Part shown: positions 7,187 through 15,398 of the stretch, in pieces | Layout: each line of letters opens with the position of its first letter | How positions within the stretch are numbered: the stretch's first letter is position 1 | Source of the DNA: Pseudanabaena sp. PCC 6802 | Lineage (GTDB): Bacteria; Cyanobacteriota; Cyanobacteriia; Pseudanabaenales; Pseudanabaenaceae | Assembly (NCBI RefSeq): GCF_000332175.1 | Contig: NZ_KB235914.1 | Span: 2,095,368 to 2,159,367, forward strand | Direction of reading: 5' to 3' | Length of the DNA: 64,000 bases | The notes under the pieces: model-generated | Seen by the model: only the letters and a program-made list of their open reading frames with translations | Database searches by the model: none | Told to the model about the DNA's origin: nothing | Program-made: the position numbers and the translations under genes

Positions 7187-7597
7187 ATGGACTTACCTAG
7201 TTGGACTTTGCAGGAGGTATCTAAAGCTGGTAGCCTCAATAAGCTGGCTAAGGCGATTGGCCTTTCCAGGCAAACTTTGATGGACTGGCGCGATGCTAAG
7301 GCTAGTTTTCTCACGGATAAGGGTGCCAATGCGATCGCTAGATATTTGGGCTTGAATAAGCCGCCAGAGCAAATCAGAGAAATGTTTGGTATGCCTGCCC
7401 ATCCATACCTCTCAATTGGGGAAACTACAGTAGATAAGGGTAATGATGATTCAGTTGCGGCTTTACAGGGGCGCGTTGCTAAACTGGAGGAGGACAATCA
7501 ACTTTTTCGGGAAGAGATTGACGATCTTAGGGAATTAATTGATACTCTGGCGAATGAACTTCATGAAAGAATTAAATCGCGCAAAGTCAAAATTTAA
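7187..7597 (+). CDS. HTH regulator with C-terminal coiled coil (136 aa)
   Basis: Residues 8-60 contain a helix-turn-helix of the XRE/YdaS-like kind (VSKAGSLNKLAKAIGLSRQT, then LMDWRDAKASFL). Residues 88-130 are a heptad-patterned coiled coil (VAALQGRVAKLEEDNQLFREEIDDLRELIDTLANEL), suggesting a dimeric or tetrameric repressor. It is divergent from the 52-aa/150-aa gene pair, and the intergenic region holds an element repeated at 11.8 kb, so it is a good candidate for the regulator of both promoters. The RBS is weak. Confidence 0.65.
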   Translation: MDLPSWTLQEVSKAGSLNKLAKAIGLSRQTLMDWRDAKASFLTDKGANAIARYLGLNKPPEQIREMFGMPAHPYLSIGETTVDKGNDDSVAALQGRVAKLEEDNQLFREEIDDLRELIDTLANELHERIKSRKVKI

Positions 7598-7754
7598 GAC
7601 GGTTGGGACTTACCTCCGTCTTTGCGATCTGTCGTTGGTGGGGCGATCGCTCGTCATCTCCTGTTCCGATCTTGTAGCAGATAGGCTTAAGTCCAGGTTA
7701 GATACTCTTGTCTTGTGCTTCGAGCATGTGGAGAAAATTGCAATTAATGGCTCA

Positions 7755-8951
7755 GGGAGCATCTCAGTTTTGCAAGGCAAGGTTAAGAGAGCCATTAAGG
7801 TAAGCAGAACGGTGTTTGAGGACTTGTGGCACATTATCACGGTTCCATTGAGCGCCAGAGATTTTGATGCGTCTAGCGATTTGCTTAACAGCAGATTCCA
7901 CTGCGCCAGAACCAATAGAGCAAATCTGCTCGGTTTGGAAATACCAATAATCAGGAATACGATGGCGATGCTTGTGCAGATAAGCAATAAAATTGATGCT
8001 CTGAGGACTAGCTAAGTGATTGAGCTCAGCAATAGCTGCAGTCACATTACCCCGCCACAAAAAAGCTTCGACCCCAGTCAAAAGTTGAGCTGTAGCCTCA
8101 ATTTTATGCAGGTTTTCCACCAAATGGAACCAGTCCAAGATTTCATAGCGACTATCAGGTATAGAGATCTGGGCAATAATATTCCAAATCCCATCATGTC
8201 CATCCCCAATACAGGTAACCATATCTGCTAAAGGCTGTCGATTTACCCAGTCTGTTAAGGCAATGTTATCTTGAAATGTGGCAAATATGGCTTGTCCATG
8301 CAAGTTCACAGCTTTATAGTCCTTCCACTCACTTGGCTGTCCAAGTGGCGTGCGCAGTCTGATTCTGCCTCCATCGACACTTAATTCCTCGACCGACTCT
8401 TCTACCTCTAGGGGGCTAAATTCATGGCGATGCACCAGGCGCTGTTGTGTACTGCGCGATATTTGCACTCCCATCAACATGGCTAAGTCTTTGGCGGCTT
8501 GTTCGTAGGATACATTCGCACTCAAGATCAGGCTACATCTTTCCACATACGGGCTCACCTGGCTATAGGGGGCTACTTTGAGCTTCTGCGCTTGCTTTTG
8601 CGTGAGGTGGAGCTGTCCGATGCTGCTTTGCACTCGCCTGCGGCGTCCTGCTTCTGTGCCCGTAACTGTGCGGATAAAAAACTCCCTATTTCTGGGCTGA
8701 CATGTTCGAGGATTTGCTGCCGCACAGCGATTTCGATCCCTTCCAAGCTGGTTAGTTGTTCCGATGGTGTATTCTGATAAAGGATGGCGGCAATAGCTTG
8801 AACGTGCGCTTGCATTTCTTTTTCCTGCTCTGGAGTCATGGTTGCTCTCCTTGGGGTTGGTTTCTCGTATTCCTATCTTCTGATTTCTTCCCCCTTTTGG
8901 CTACCCATCTATATTAAGCATTATTACTCAGTGCAAAGTTGAGATGCTCCC
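7755..8951 (-). mobile_element. ISKra4-family element, copy A (1197 bp)
   Basis: Terminal inverted repeats start GGGAGCATCTCA and diverge after about 12-20 bp. The 8-bp target duplication ATGGCTCA is present at 7747-7754 and 8952-8959. Other copies are at 28219-29104 (truncated), 30965-32161 and 43207-44501. Confidence 0.92.
7764..8839 (-). CDS. ISKra4 transposase, two overlapping frames
   Basis: The first frame (8839-8573) encodes 88 aa starting MTPEQEKEMQAHVQAIAAIL and ends in a Lys/Arg/Ser-rich tail. The second (8633-7764) encodes 289 aa with a DDE-type core: LSVDGGRIRLRT, then TCIGDGHDGIWN, then WFHLVENLHKIEA and GSGAVESAVKQIARR. The frames overlap by 61 bases and are offset, which in this family is usually resolved by programmed frameshifting into one ~350-aa transposase. 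All copies in the window keep the same arrangement, arguing that the frame change is functional rather than a mutation. Confidence 0.85.
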
Positions 8952-9139
8952 ATGGCTCAGTTGTGTTCGATGTGCCTTTACCAAAGATTCCCAAACTACC
9001 TGCCGCGCCAAAATCCTCTGGTGGTCTAAAAGTAGTAGCGATTTTGAAACCAACTAAGGAATTATTGGCGATGAAATTCCCGATAATTAATGTGAAGATA
9101 TAACACTCGGTGGAAACGATCATGTAGAGAACCTTGCAA

Positions 9140-9163
9140 GGTAGTTTTTGTCAGAGAACTACC
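9140..9163. other. Hairpin after the 214-aa gene
   Basis: GGTAGTT (9140-9146) pairs with AACTACC (9157-9163). It begins 13 bases after the stop of the leftward gene ending at 9176. No U-run follows on the transcribed strand, so it is not a standard terminator. It is one of four similar hairpins in this operon. Confidence 0.5.
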
Positions 9164-9175
9164 AAACTCAGAAAA

Positions 9176-9820
9176 TTAGCTTTCGCTTGATTCGGGAAGT
9201 TCTGCGATCGCAGGCAGAGATGCAGACTGCAAAGCCTGTAGCTTCAAGTCATCCTTGAGCACCAACACGCAGTCATCGAGTAGCTTTGCCTCTAATTCGT
9301 GCAGAGGAAAGCGATAGTCGAAATCGAGAACAGCACATTTGTAGGTAGTGCCATCGGGCAGAGAGCCAGACTTCTGCACAAACTTTGCTTCCCAGACAAC
9401 TTCACGCGGATCGTAACCAGATACGACGATCTCAGCTACGCGATTGCCAAAATTCGATAGAGAGCCTTTTCGACCCGATGCTTGATTCTTGATCTTCGTA
9501 GCATAGACAAGGTTGGGTTTCAGCACCGATTCATCCAGCGGTACAAAGTAAATCGTTCCGATCTGAATATTGGCATTCTGAATTTCGGCATTTCTATAGG
9601 GATCGTGCTCCATCCCGAACTGGAAAGCCAAAATGTAGAACTCGATGGGATCGTTGCCAAGGGATTTTTCGCCCAACACCCAGGAACCATTTTGAGCGCA
9701 GTTCGCTTGGACAAATACGGGTACTTCAGGGATAAAGACCCCTTCAGGCGTAGGAGTTTTTGCAAAGAAAGGATGCCGCTCTAGCTCGGTTTGAGGTTGG
9801 ACTTTATTCTTGGTTGCCAT
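9176..9820 (-). CDS. Hypothetical protein (214 aa)
   Basis: No family is recognised. The sequence has many alternating hydrophobic strands (GVFIPEVPVFVQANC; IQIGTIYFVPLDE; KCAVLDFDYRFPL), suggesting a beta-rich soluble protein, and ends Ser/Glu-rich (AELPESSES). It lies downstream of a DUF932 gene in the same leftward operon of phage/plasmid-type genes, separated by a hairpin. A role with DUF932 in plasmid or phage DNA maintenance is possible, but only by association. Confidence 0.6.
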   Translation of the reverse strand: MATKNKVQPQTELERHPFFAKTPTPEGVFIPEVPVFVQANCAQNGSWVLGEKSLGNDPIEFYILAFQFGMEHDPYRNAEIQNANIQIGTIYFVPLDESVLKPNLVYATKIKNQASGRKGSLSNFGNRVAEIVVSGYDPREVVWEAKFVQKSGSLPDGTTYKCAVLDFDYRFPLHELEAKLLDDCVLVLKDDLKLQALQSASLPAIAELPESSES

Positions 9821-9840
9821 AGGTTTGTTTCCTTTTCGAT

Positions 9841-9865
9841 GAGTTAAGTTGAGTTAAGTTGAGTT
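9841..9865. repeat. 10-bp tandem repeat in a 5' leader
   Basis: GAGTTAAGTT occurs twice in tandem, followed by a partial third unit (GAGTT). It lies upstream of the start of the leftward 214-aa gene. Confidence 0.6.
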
Positions 9866-9876
9866 GATTTGTTTTG

Positions 9877-9907
9877 TGCCTACAGCTTTTAACGTCATCA
9901 GTAGGCA
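9877..9907. other. Hairpin after the DUF932 gene
   Basis: TGCCTAC (9877-9883) pairs with GTAGGCA (9901-9907). On the minus strand the loop contains ACGTTAAAAG. It lies 17 bases after the DUF932 stop at 9924. Confidence 0.55.
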
Positions 9908-9923
9908 TTGGACGAGAGAGGAG

Positions 9924-10853
9924 TTATAGATGCACAGACACAAGCTGTTGCATAAAGGCATCTTGCTTTTGCTTGCGACTGCCATAGCAGAGACTAGAGA
10001 ATGCAGTCTCAAGACTTCCTCTGACAGGTGAATGCCAGTTGATGTATTCCTTTACGGATTCCAATAGTCCATATGCGGTGCCGTAGGCAGATAGCAGATC
10101 GCTGCCCTTGCCATCTCCCAGAAATAGCTTTAGGCAAGTCTGCACAATTCGGGGTTGTGCTTCTAGTGGTTTATTGGGATCGCCAAAGGCTTTGATTAGA
10201 TGTAGTTCTGCTTCCTGCTTGGTGAGAGCAACATCGGCAAGGCGATTCGATACTTTCTCGTAATCTCTGACAGTTGCAAGAGCATGGGTCAAGATTCCTG
10301 CAATGCGAGACGCTACGCTAGCGCGCCCGCGCGTTTCGCTGTTATATTCAGAAACATGGTTGATGACTTGTTGTGATCGCCTCACGGATCTGGTCATACC
10401 GTTCGTGCAAACAAGGCGATTGAAATACAGATCGATCTGCAATCCTCTCCCGCACTCGTGCGATTCTGCAATCATCAGGTGTGCCTCCGTAATATCGCCA
10501 ACTTTCCTTACATCGATTTCGATGGGTAGTTTGCAGAAAGCGAACAGTTCTTTCCCTCCCTTCAGACAGCCGATGCGATCGATCTGCAAGTCATTTTGTG
10601 TGCAAAAAGTATGAAAAGTTTCGAGAATCTGGTGATTCTGGAAAGGCTTGCGCCATTTACCATAGACGCTTAGCATTTGTTGCGTGTCGCTGCGATAGGC
10701 AGCAAGGTATTCTTCGGTCGAGCAGTCATCAGCGTAGCGAATGGGAGAGAGTTCGACTGTCCAATCAAGTCCAGCCGCTTTGAGCTGGTCGTCAATGGTC
10801 ATACCCGATGCGATCGGCGTTCCTAGGTCGCGATACCATGTTCTCACTGTCAT
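9924..10853 (-). CDS. DUF932 (phage/plasmid) protein, 309 aa
   Basis: Length and motifs fit the DUF932 family found on plasmids and phages: an N-terminal region with TVELSPIRYADD, a central core with FAFCKLPIEIDVRKVGDI, then LYFNRLVCTNGM and the C-terminal AYGLLESVKEYINWHSPVRG. The CTNGM segment and the region after it are characteristic. The biochemical function of the family is not established. It is embedded in an operon with two hypothetical genes and a SWIM-domain gene, each separated by a hairpin. This supports a plasmid or phage origin for the block. Confidence 0.8.
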   Translation of the reverse strand: MTVRTWYRDLGTPIASGMTIDDQLKAAGLDWTVELSPIRYADDCSTEEYLAAYRSDTQQMLSVYGKWRKPFQNHQILETFHTFCTQNDLQIDRIGCLKGGKELFAFCKLPIEIDVRKVGDITEAHLMIAESHECGRGLQIDLYFNRLVCTNGMTRSVRRSQQVINHVSEYNSETRGRASVASRIAGILTHALATVRDYEKVSNRLADVALTKQEAELHLIKAFGDPNKPLEAQPRIVQTCLKLFLGDGKGSDLLSAYGTAYGLLESVKEYINWHSPVRGSLETAFSSLCYGSRKQKQDAFMQQLVSVHL

Positions 10854-10894
10854 AATCTTGTTTCCTGAAATATTGAGGTTGAAATGTTCGGATT

Positions 10895-10923
10895 TGCCAG
10901 TCCTTTAACGTTGTTCACTGGCA
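10895..10923. other. Hairpin after the 99-aa gene
   Basis: TGCCAGT (10895-10901) pairs with ACTGGCA (10917-10923). The minus-strand loop contains AACGTTAAAGG, close to the loop of the 9877-9907 hairpin. It is 14 bases past the stop at 10937. Confidence 0.55.
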
Positions 10924-10936
10924 CAGAACGGAAGAA

Positions 10937-11236
10937 TTACCAGTTGCCCTGCGTAATCTCGGAAGCTAGTCTGTGGCGTTCTTCTTGCTCATCAAGCCAT
11001 AACTCGTATTCTTGCCAGTCTTCTTCAGTAGATTGAGGCTCTGGTAGTGGCAAAGCCTTCGCAAAGTAGCCAGTGTTTCTACCGTCAGACCAATAAGTAT
11101 CGAAATCAACGATGAGGTAATGGGTTTCGGTGCCATCAAAATCATCCTCATAGCAATACTCGTGATAGGGCAGAATAGGAACGCGATCTCGATTACGGGC
11201 TGAGGGAAACTGAGTGCATGGAGAAATGGTTTTCAT
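10937..11236 (-). CDS. Hypothetical acidic protein (99 aa)
   Basis: This small protein is rich in aromatic and acidic residues (YHEYCYEDDFDGTETHYLIV; EEDWQEYELWLDEQEER). No family is recognised. The composition recalls small phage-encoded DNA-mimic or inhibitor proteins, but that is speculation. It sits between the SWIM gene and DUF932 in a leftward operon and is bordered by hairpins on both sides. Confidence 0.55.
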   Translation of the reverse strand: MKTISPCTQFPSARNRDRVPILPYHEYCYEDDFDGTETHYLIVDFDTYWSDGRNTGYFAKALPLPEPQSTEEDWQEYELWLDEQEERHRLASEITQGNW

Positions 11237-11267
11237 CGTGATATCCTATTGAGTGAAATGTTTTGAG

Positions 11268-11306
11268 CCGTCTTGAGTGAGCCTTTTATCGTCTTACTCA
11301 GGACGG
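11268..11306. other. Hairpin after the SWIM gene
   Basis: A 14-bp arm (11268-11281, CCGTCTTGAGTGAG) pairs with 11293-11306 with only two wobble positions. The minus-strand loop contains ACGATAAAAGG. It starts 6 bases after the SWIM gene stop; no U-run follows on the minus strand. Confidence 0.6.
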
Positions 11307-11311
11307 TTTTG

Positions 11312-11734
11312 TTATGCCTGGGCAGCGATGTAAGAGCAAAGATCGCTAAAGCCAAGCTGAGCAAGCACAGCGTAGCCATGCTTGCAACATCCCTTACCGA
11401 AAAACTGCACTTGATTCTTGTAGTCATTGCACGCGCACTCGATACCTGTAGGTGTGGGAGTAGCGATGTATTGGGAATCTTTTTTGGGATTGCGTACCAC
11501 ATACCCGCCAACCATAGGAGCGCGAATTACTTGCAAGTCCTGAGCCTCAGACCTGCGGCGATCTACGAAGTGCTGTTTGAAAGCCTTGAAAGAAACCAAT
11601 CTGGGTCGCATACCTTTGACATAAACCCATACGCCAGTCGCCCAAATCTCGAACTTGACAACTGCACTTGCCGCTACGTTAAAAATCCGAGCGATCGCAG
11701 AAGCAGAGTAAAGAATGTTTTGAGAAGTAACCAT
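11312..11734 (-). CDS. SWIM zinc-finger protein (140 aa)
   Basis: I chose the ATG at 11734 (MVTSQNILYSASAIARIF), closer to typical length than the 11782 start, which overlaps operator repeats. The C-terminal half has ECACNDYKNQVQFFGKGCCKHGYAVL, giving the CxCx(n)CxH pattern of SWIM zinc fingers. The N-terminal half has a strand-rich segment (WATGVWVYVKGMRPRLVSFKAFKQHF). SWIM proteins usually bind DNA or proteins. It is first in the leftward operon and divergent from the SLOG gene across shared operators. Confidence 0.75.
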   Translation of the reverse strand: MVTSQNILYSASAIARIFNVAASAVVKFEIWATGVWVYVKGMRPRLVSFKAFKQHFVDRRRSEAQDLQVIRAPMVGGYVVRNPKKDSQYIATPTPTGIECACNDYKNQVQFFGKGCCKHGYAVLAQLGFSDLCSYIAAQA

Positions 11735-11776
11735 TTGTGAAGTCCTCCGTGTATTTGTTTCTATACATGTAATTAT

Positions 11777-11872
11777 ATGCAACTTACTATCAAATTACCA
11801 GTAACTAACTATTGTTAATGCTTATAGAAATGGCTTTTAGGATAAGTTGCTTATATGTAACTTACTGGTAAC
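11777..11872. promoter_or_regulatory. Divergent promoter with repeated ACTTACT operators
   Basis: Two copies of ATGYAACTTACT occur at 11777-11788 and 11855-11866, each with ACCAGTAAC or TGGTAACT attached. The first matches the minus-strand element at 7101-7129 almost base for base. The region separates the SWIM operon from the SLOG gene. Confidence 0.6.
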
Positions 11873-11912
11873 TCGTGGTATACTAGATTGATGAATTAGG
11901 AAGAAAAAGCCG

Positions 11913-12353
11913 ATGACTGTAGTTGGAGTAACTGGAACTCGCAAACTAAATGAGAGCGAAACAGCAAAAGCAATGAGAGAAATGCGATCGCTACTCGATA
12001 AAGCTACTAAACTGCACGTAGGAGATGCCACAGGAATAGACGCTCTCGCCCACAGATGTGCAAATGCAGCGATGGAAGTAGAACTGCACAAGACCGAGGG
12101 TAGAAAGCCCTACCAACTCCAGCAACGTAGCAAGCGCATGGTGGATGCTCTAGCAAAAGAGAATGGAATGCTCCATGCTTTCGTCAATAAGCCCTACCCT
12201 GGTGGTGTAACTGTGAACTCGTGGGCGGGGTCTGGAACTTGGGGGACTGTTCGCTATGCGATCGCCAAAGGCGTACCCGTAGAACTGCACTGGTTGATAG
12301 AACCTTGCAAGCTGCCAGACTGGATGATAGAAAAGCAGCTAACTCTCATTTAA
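11913..12353 (+). CDS. SLOG-family nucleotide-binding protein (146 aa)
   Basis: Residues 1-50 carry a Rossmann-like start (TVVGVTGTRKLNESE) and the signature LHVGDATGIDALAHRCA. This matches the SLOG/DUF2493-like group related to DprA and to LOG nucleotide-processing enzymes. Later GSGTWGTVRYAIAKGVPVEL completes the fold. SLOG proteins bind nucleotides or nucleotide-derived ligands, and some act as sensors in defence systems. It is the only rightward gene here and shares operators with the SWIM operon. Confidence 0.7.
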   Translation: MTVVGVTGTRKLNESETAKAMREMRSLLDKATKLHVGDATGIDALAHRCANAAMEVELHKTEGRKPYQLQQRSKRMVDALAKENGMLHAFVNKPYPGGVTVNSWAGSGTWGTVRYAIAKGVPVELHWLIEPCKLPDWMIEKQLTLI

Positions 12354-13118
12354 CAGGCAAGATCGGGCTTGACAGCCCTGCTACACTCGCACTCCACATG
12401 CTCCACACCACATCACAAAAATCAATCGCGTAGCGTCAGCTTGGTTCGCGGAATGAAGCACACGACAGCCGATGGAGCGCGGCACAAAAGCAGCGCATTT
12501 GATATGAATTGGAACAACAATTTTCTGATTTGCTGTCGGAGCGCAGCGGATGTCAGCAAAAATAAACAAATGTGAGCGCACGTAGCAACAACAGGGTAAT
12601 GACAAAATTGCGAAGTGCGCGAACTCCAAACAGTGCGGAGCGATAGTGAAGCTCAACAAATAAAGGTGACTTCTATGACGCGCTGCTGACTGCTGTGCTA
12701 GGCTGACGTATCCTGCGGAATGGAGCGCAGAATAATCGCGGTGAAACCGCGTCCGCTTTTCCCCGTGGGGGACGTAAGGGGACAAGCCCAGCGGCTTTGG
12801 AGCGATCTGCTCGGTGCGAATACTTGCAGCACTGAGCTAATAAATAGGTTGAGACGGTGCGATCGCTTTTATTGAGAGGCGATCGCTTGTTACAGAAGCA
12901 ACAAGCACGGTCGAATCCGATTCTTATTTGGGTGGTAAGCGGGTAGGCGCGGCTTCCGTGACCGATCGCGGTGGGGGGAGTAGATGCGGCGCGGTGGTGG
13001 GTGGGTAAGCCGCAAAAGTAATGGGGACTTTGCCCTCCAAGTGTCAGTCTTCGGGGATGGATGTGGATAAGGTTACAAAAAGTTGTTCGACAGGTGTAGT
13101 AACCCGTAAACTAATGCC
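12354..13118. other. 765-bp stretch without a convincing gene
   Basis: The flanking genes converge on this region. It is comparatively GC-rich and full of short inverted repeats: CGCGGTGAAACCGCG at about 12738, a GTCCCC/GGGGAC-type stem around 12757-12783, and a TTGCTGTC...CAGCAA stem around 12530. Two HIP1 sites lie at 12860 and 12882. Open frames are short and lack RBSs. It could encode a structured RNA or hold an origin; I cannot tell which. Confidence 0.4.
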
Positions 13119-14186
13119 TCAACGCTCGTTCTCAGTTTCCGAAATCGCTTCTATCTCTGAAGCTTTTGCTTCTAGTTCCATCTGTAACTGCTCTACCGTT
13201 GGCAAACTACCTTTTAAAGTTTCAGGTAGAACATCTTTGAGTTCGTAGGTTGAAACACCGATGGGCTTATTGATTTCCCGCAGAGCATATTCCACAATGG
13301 TTTTCTTTTTCCCTCTGCATAAAATGATCCCAATAGTCGGATTATCATTCTGATGGCGTAGCAGATCGTCAACTACAGAGGTATAAAAGTTCATCTTGCC
13401 TGAAAATTCGGGTTTGAAGGACTCCATTTTTAGATCGATGACCACATAGCAACGTAGTTTGACGTGGTAAAACAGCAGATCGATATAGAAGTCGTCGCCT
13501 TCAACTTCCAGGTGATACTGATTGCCCATAAACGCGAAACCTACGCCTAGTTCTAACAGGAACTCACGGATATGTTCGGTGAGAGCACGTTCTAGATCCC
13601 GTTCCACGGCCTCTCGTCCTAAACTGAGGAAATCGAAGTTGTACGGGTCTTTAAGTAGCTGCTGGGCAAGATCTGATTGAGGTTTGGGCAGCGATCGCGC
13701 AAAGTTAGTCGTTGCTTGTCCCTGCCGTTGGTACAGGTTGGTTTCGATGTGATGAATCAGGACATTGCGACTCCAGCCATACTCGATAGTTTGTTGGGTA
13801 TACCACAAGCGCTCTTGCGGGTCTTTAATATAATCTAGAATACGGACATTATGTCCCCAAGGAATTTGTCCAACAAGCTGTTGGACAATTTGCTCGTCAG
13901 GATAAGCTTCAGCAAAAGCCCTCATGTAGAGCAGGTTAGTGCGAGAAAAGCCTTTCATCTCTGGAAACTCGGCTTTCAGGTCTTTTGCCAATTTGTCGAT
14001 CACCTTTGCGCCCCAGCCCTGCTGTTGCTGACGGCTGAGAATGTCACGTCCGATTTGCCAGTAAAGCAGTACCAATTCTCGATTTACGGCCAGTGCTGCC
14101 CGTACTTGTGCCGTGCGGATGCGATTTTTTAGATCGCGCAGAAAGTCTTCATAGTCACCATTAAGCTTCAATAGGTCGGCTGCCAT
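13119..14186 (-). CDS. YhcG/DUF1016 PD-(D/E)XK nuclease-domain protein (355 aa)
   Basis: The N-terminal half is the DUF1016 helical region (RTAQVRAALAVNRELVLLYW, IGRDILSRQQQQGWGAKVI, FSRTNLLYMRAFAEAYPD). The C-terminal half is the PDDEXK core: FAFMGNQYHLEVEGDDFYIDLLFYH, then CYVVIDLKMESFKPEFSGKM, with the catalytic D and the DLK motif (ExK-like), and GIILCRGKKKTIVEYAL. Family length is usually 330-370 aa, so it looks intact. It is often an accessory of mobile elements or restriction systems. It is last in a leftward operon. Confidence 0.85.
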   Translation of the reverse strand: MAADLLKLNGDYEDFLRDLKNRIRTAQVRAALAVNRELVLLYWQIGRDILSRQQQQGWGAKVIDKLAKDLKAEFPEMKGFSRTNLLYMRAFAEAYPDEQIVQQLVGQIPWGHNVRILDYIKDPQERLWYTQQTIEYGWSRNVLIHHIETNLYQRQGQATTNFARSLPKPQSDLAQQLLKDPYNFDFLSLGREAVERDLERALTEHIREFLLELGVGFAFMGNQYHLEVEGDDFYIDLLFYHVKLRCYVVIDLKMESFKPEFSGKMNFYTSVVDDLLRHQNDNPTIGIILCRGKKKTIVEYALREINKPIGVSTYELKDVLPETLKGSLPTVEQLQMELEAKASEIEAISETENER

Positions 14187-14189
14187 TAC

Positions 14190-14321
14190 TTAAGCAAAAT
14201 CAATATCCTTAGCTTTATACCAGAAGTTAGGCATAGAATGTTCGGATGCAAAGGTTCTTGCAGCGTCAATCTTTAGAGGATAAGAGCGATCGCCTTGGCG
14301 ATTGAGATTGCCGTTAATCAT
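14190..14321 (-). CDS. Very small ORF between two operon genes (43 aa)
   Basis: The frame starts at an ATG overlapping the stop of the upstream membrane/coiled-coil gene by 8 bases and ends 4 bases before the YhcG start. It encodes MINGNLNRQGDRSYPLKIDA followed by an aromatic tail (PNFWYKAKDIDFA). No family is recognised. Tight packing supports translation, but it may be only a coincidence of frame. Confidence 0.4.
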   Translation of the reverse strand: MINGNLNRQGDRSYPLKIDAARTFASEHSMPNFWYKAKDIDFA

Positions 14322-14784
14322 GCTTCAAGGCTGTTAAGATTGCTTCGAGTACCTCGATCGTTCTGGCTTGATTTTGGGTGGACTGCTCAAATCCACGCGA
14401 GATCGCCTCGAATTGTTGTTGCTGAATTCCCTGTGTTTCGGCGATTCGCTGTTGCGTTTCAGCTAGATTTTCCAGGAGTTCCTCAGAGCGCTGTAACTCT
14501 TTGGCTAGCAAAGTATTTGTAAAGTCAGCCAGTAGCTTCTGGTCGCGTTCGTCGCGCAGGAGTTCTGCCTTCATGGATTGTTCTTTGCCTGCGATCGCTA
14601 GTTCGATCTCCTTCTGCCGCAATGCCCAGCGTTTATCGAGATAGGAAGGCAACCATTTCCCCAGCGCGATCGCAAAAGATACAACCACGAACCCAATTAT
14701 TCCAATATCCTGCCAGGCATACGGTGATAGGACTGGGAACTGTGGCTGTTGTGGTTGTGGCTGTGTTTGGATCTGAGCGATCAT
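14314..14784 (-). CDS. Membrane-anchored coiled-coil protein (156 aa)
   Basis: After a Gln/Pro-rich start, residues 17-45 (FPVLSPYAWQDIGIIGFVVV plus SFAIAL) form one transmembrane segment. Residues 50-150 are a long charged coiled coil (EIELAIAGKEQSMKAELLRD; LLENLAETQQRIAETQ). The segment before the membrane helix (FPxLSPxxWxDIGxIG) matches the 35-aa protein at 17007-17114, so the two are related. With the nearby peptidase it could belong to a phage lysis cassette (holin or spanin-like), which is inference. Confidence 0.6.
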   Translation of the reverse strand: MIAQIQTQPQPQQPQFPVLSPYAWQDIGIIGFVVVSFAIALGKWLPSYLDKRWALRQKEIELAIAGKEQSMKAELLRDERDQKLLADFTNTLLAKELQRSEELLENLAETQQRIAETQGIQQQQFEAISRGFEQSTQNQARTIEVLEAILTALKHD

Positions 14785-15398
14785 AACTATTTCTCTTTTT
14801 GTAGATCTATCTGGCTGGCTGAATAAAAAGCCTTCCCCAACCGCTTTTGTCGCCTTCTACTAGCCACCTGGCATTGAGCAAGGTTCTGCTGTAGATTGCA
14901 CCTTTACCGTTGTAGACATCGCTGGTATAGCCATCATTACAGTCCCCATATGGATCGTTGACGACGTAGTCACCGTTCTCAATCCTGCCAACTACGCAGA
15001 TGATATGTCCACCTGTCGGAGCTTCTAAGGAACCTCTATGTAGGATAGCAATTACAACGGGTAAATTTGCGGCTAAGGATTCATCGAGGTCATCGAAATC
15101 AAGATCTGTGTACCATGCAGAATCAATGCCATAGTCTGCCAGGGCTTCAGTCTGAGCAGAGTGGTCAGTGGTATCGCCATGAGTCAGCACAATTTGCAAA
15201 TACTCATCATCACTTGAGAGATTAGCCCCAAGAAACTTAGCCGCCATCGCACAACTAGAAGAGTTGCAGGTTCGATCTGGCATGGTGTAGTTATCGGTTT
15301 GCGGATAGAAAGGCACATCTAACTTGATGGCAGCTTTATCGACTGGGAAAATGCCTTCATAGGCTTTGCGCCCAACAGGTCTTTGGGGTTGCTTATTA

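Larger units (their letters stand above)
7563..9103 (+). pseudogene. Hypothetical gene split by ISKra4 copy A
   Basis: Removing the IS and one 8-bp target copy joins 7563-7754 to 8960-9103 in frame. This gives a 111-residue protein with MKELNRAKSKFKTVGTYLRL at the start and a hydrophobic-basic C-terminus (GLKVVAILKPTKELLAMKFP). It would overlap the upstream HTH gene by 35 bases. The family is unknown. The intact gene length depends on which ATG (7539, 7557 or 7563) is used. Confidence 0.6.
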
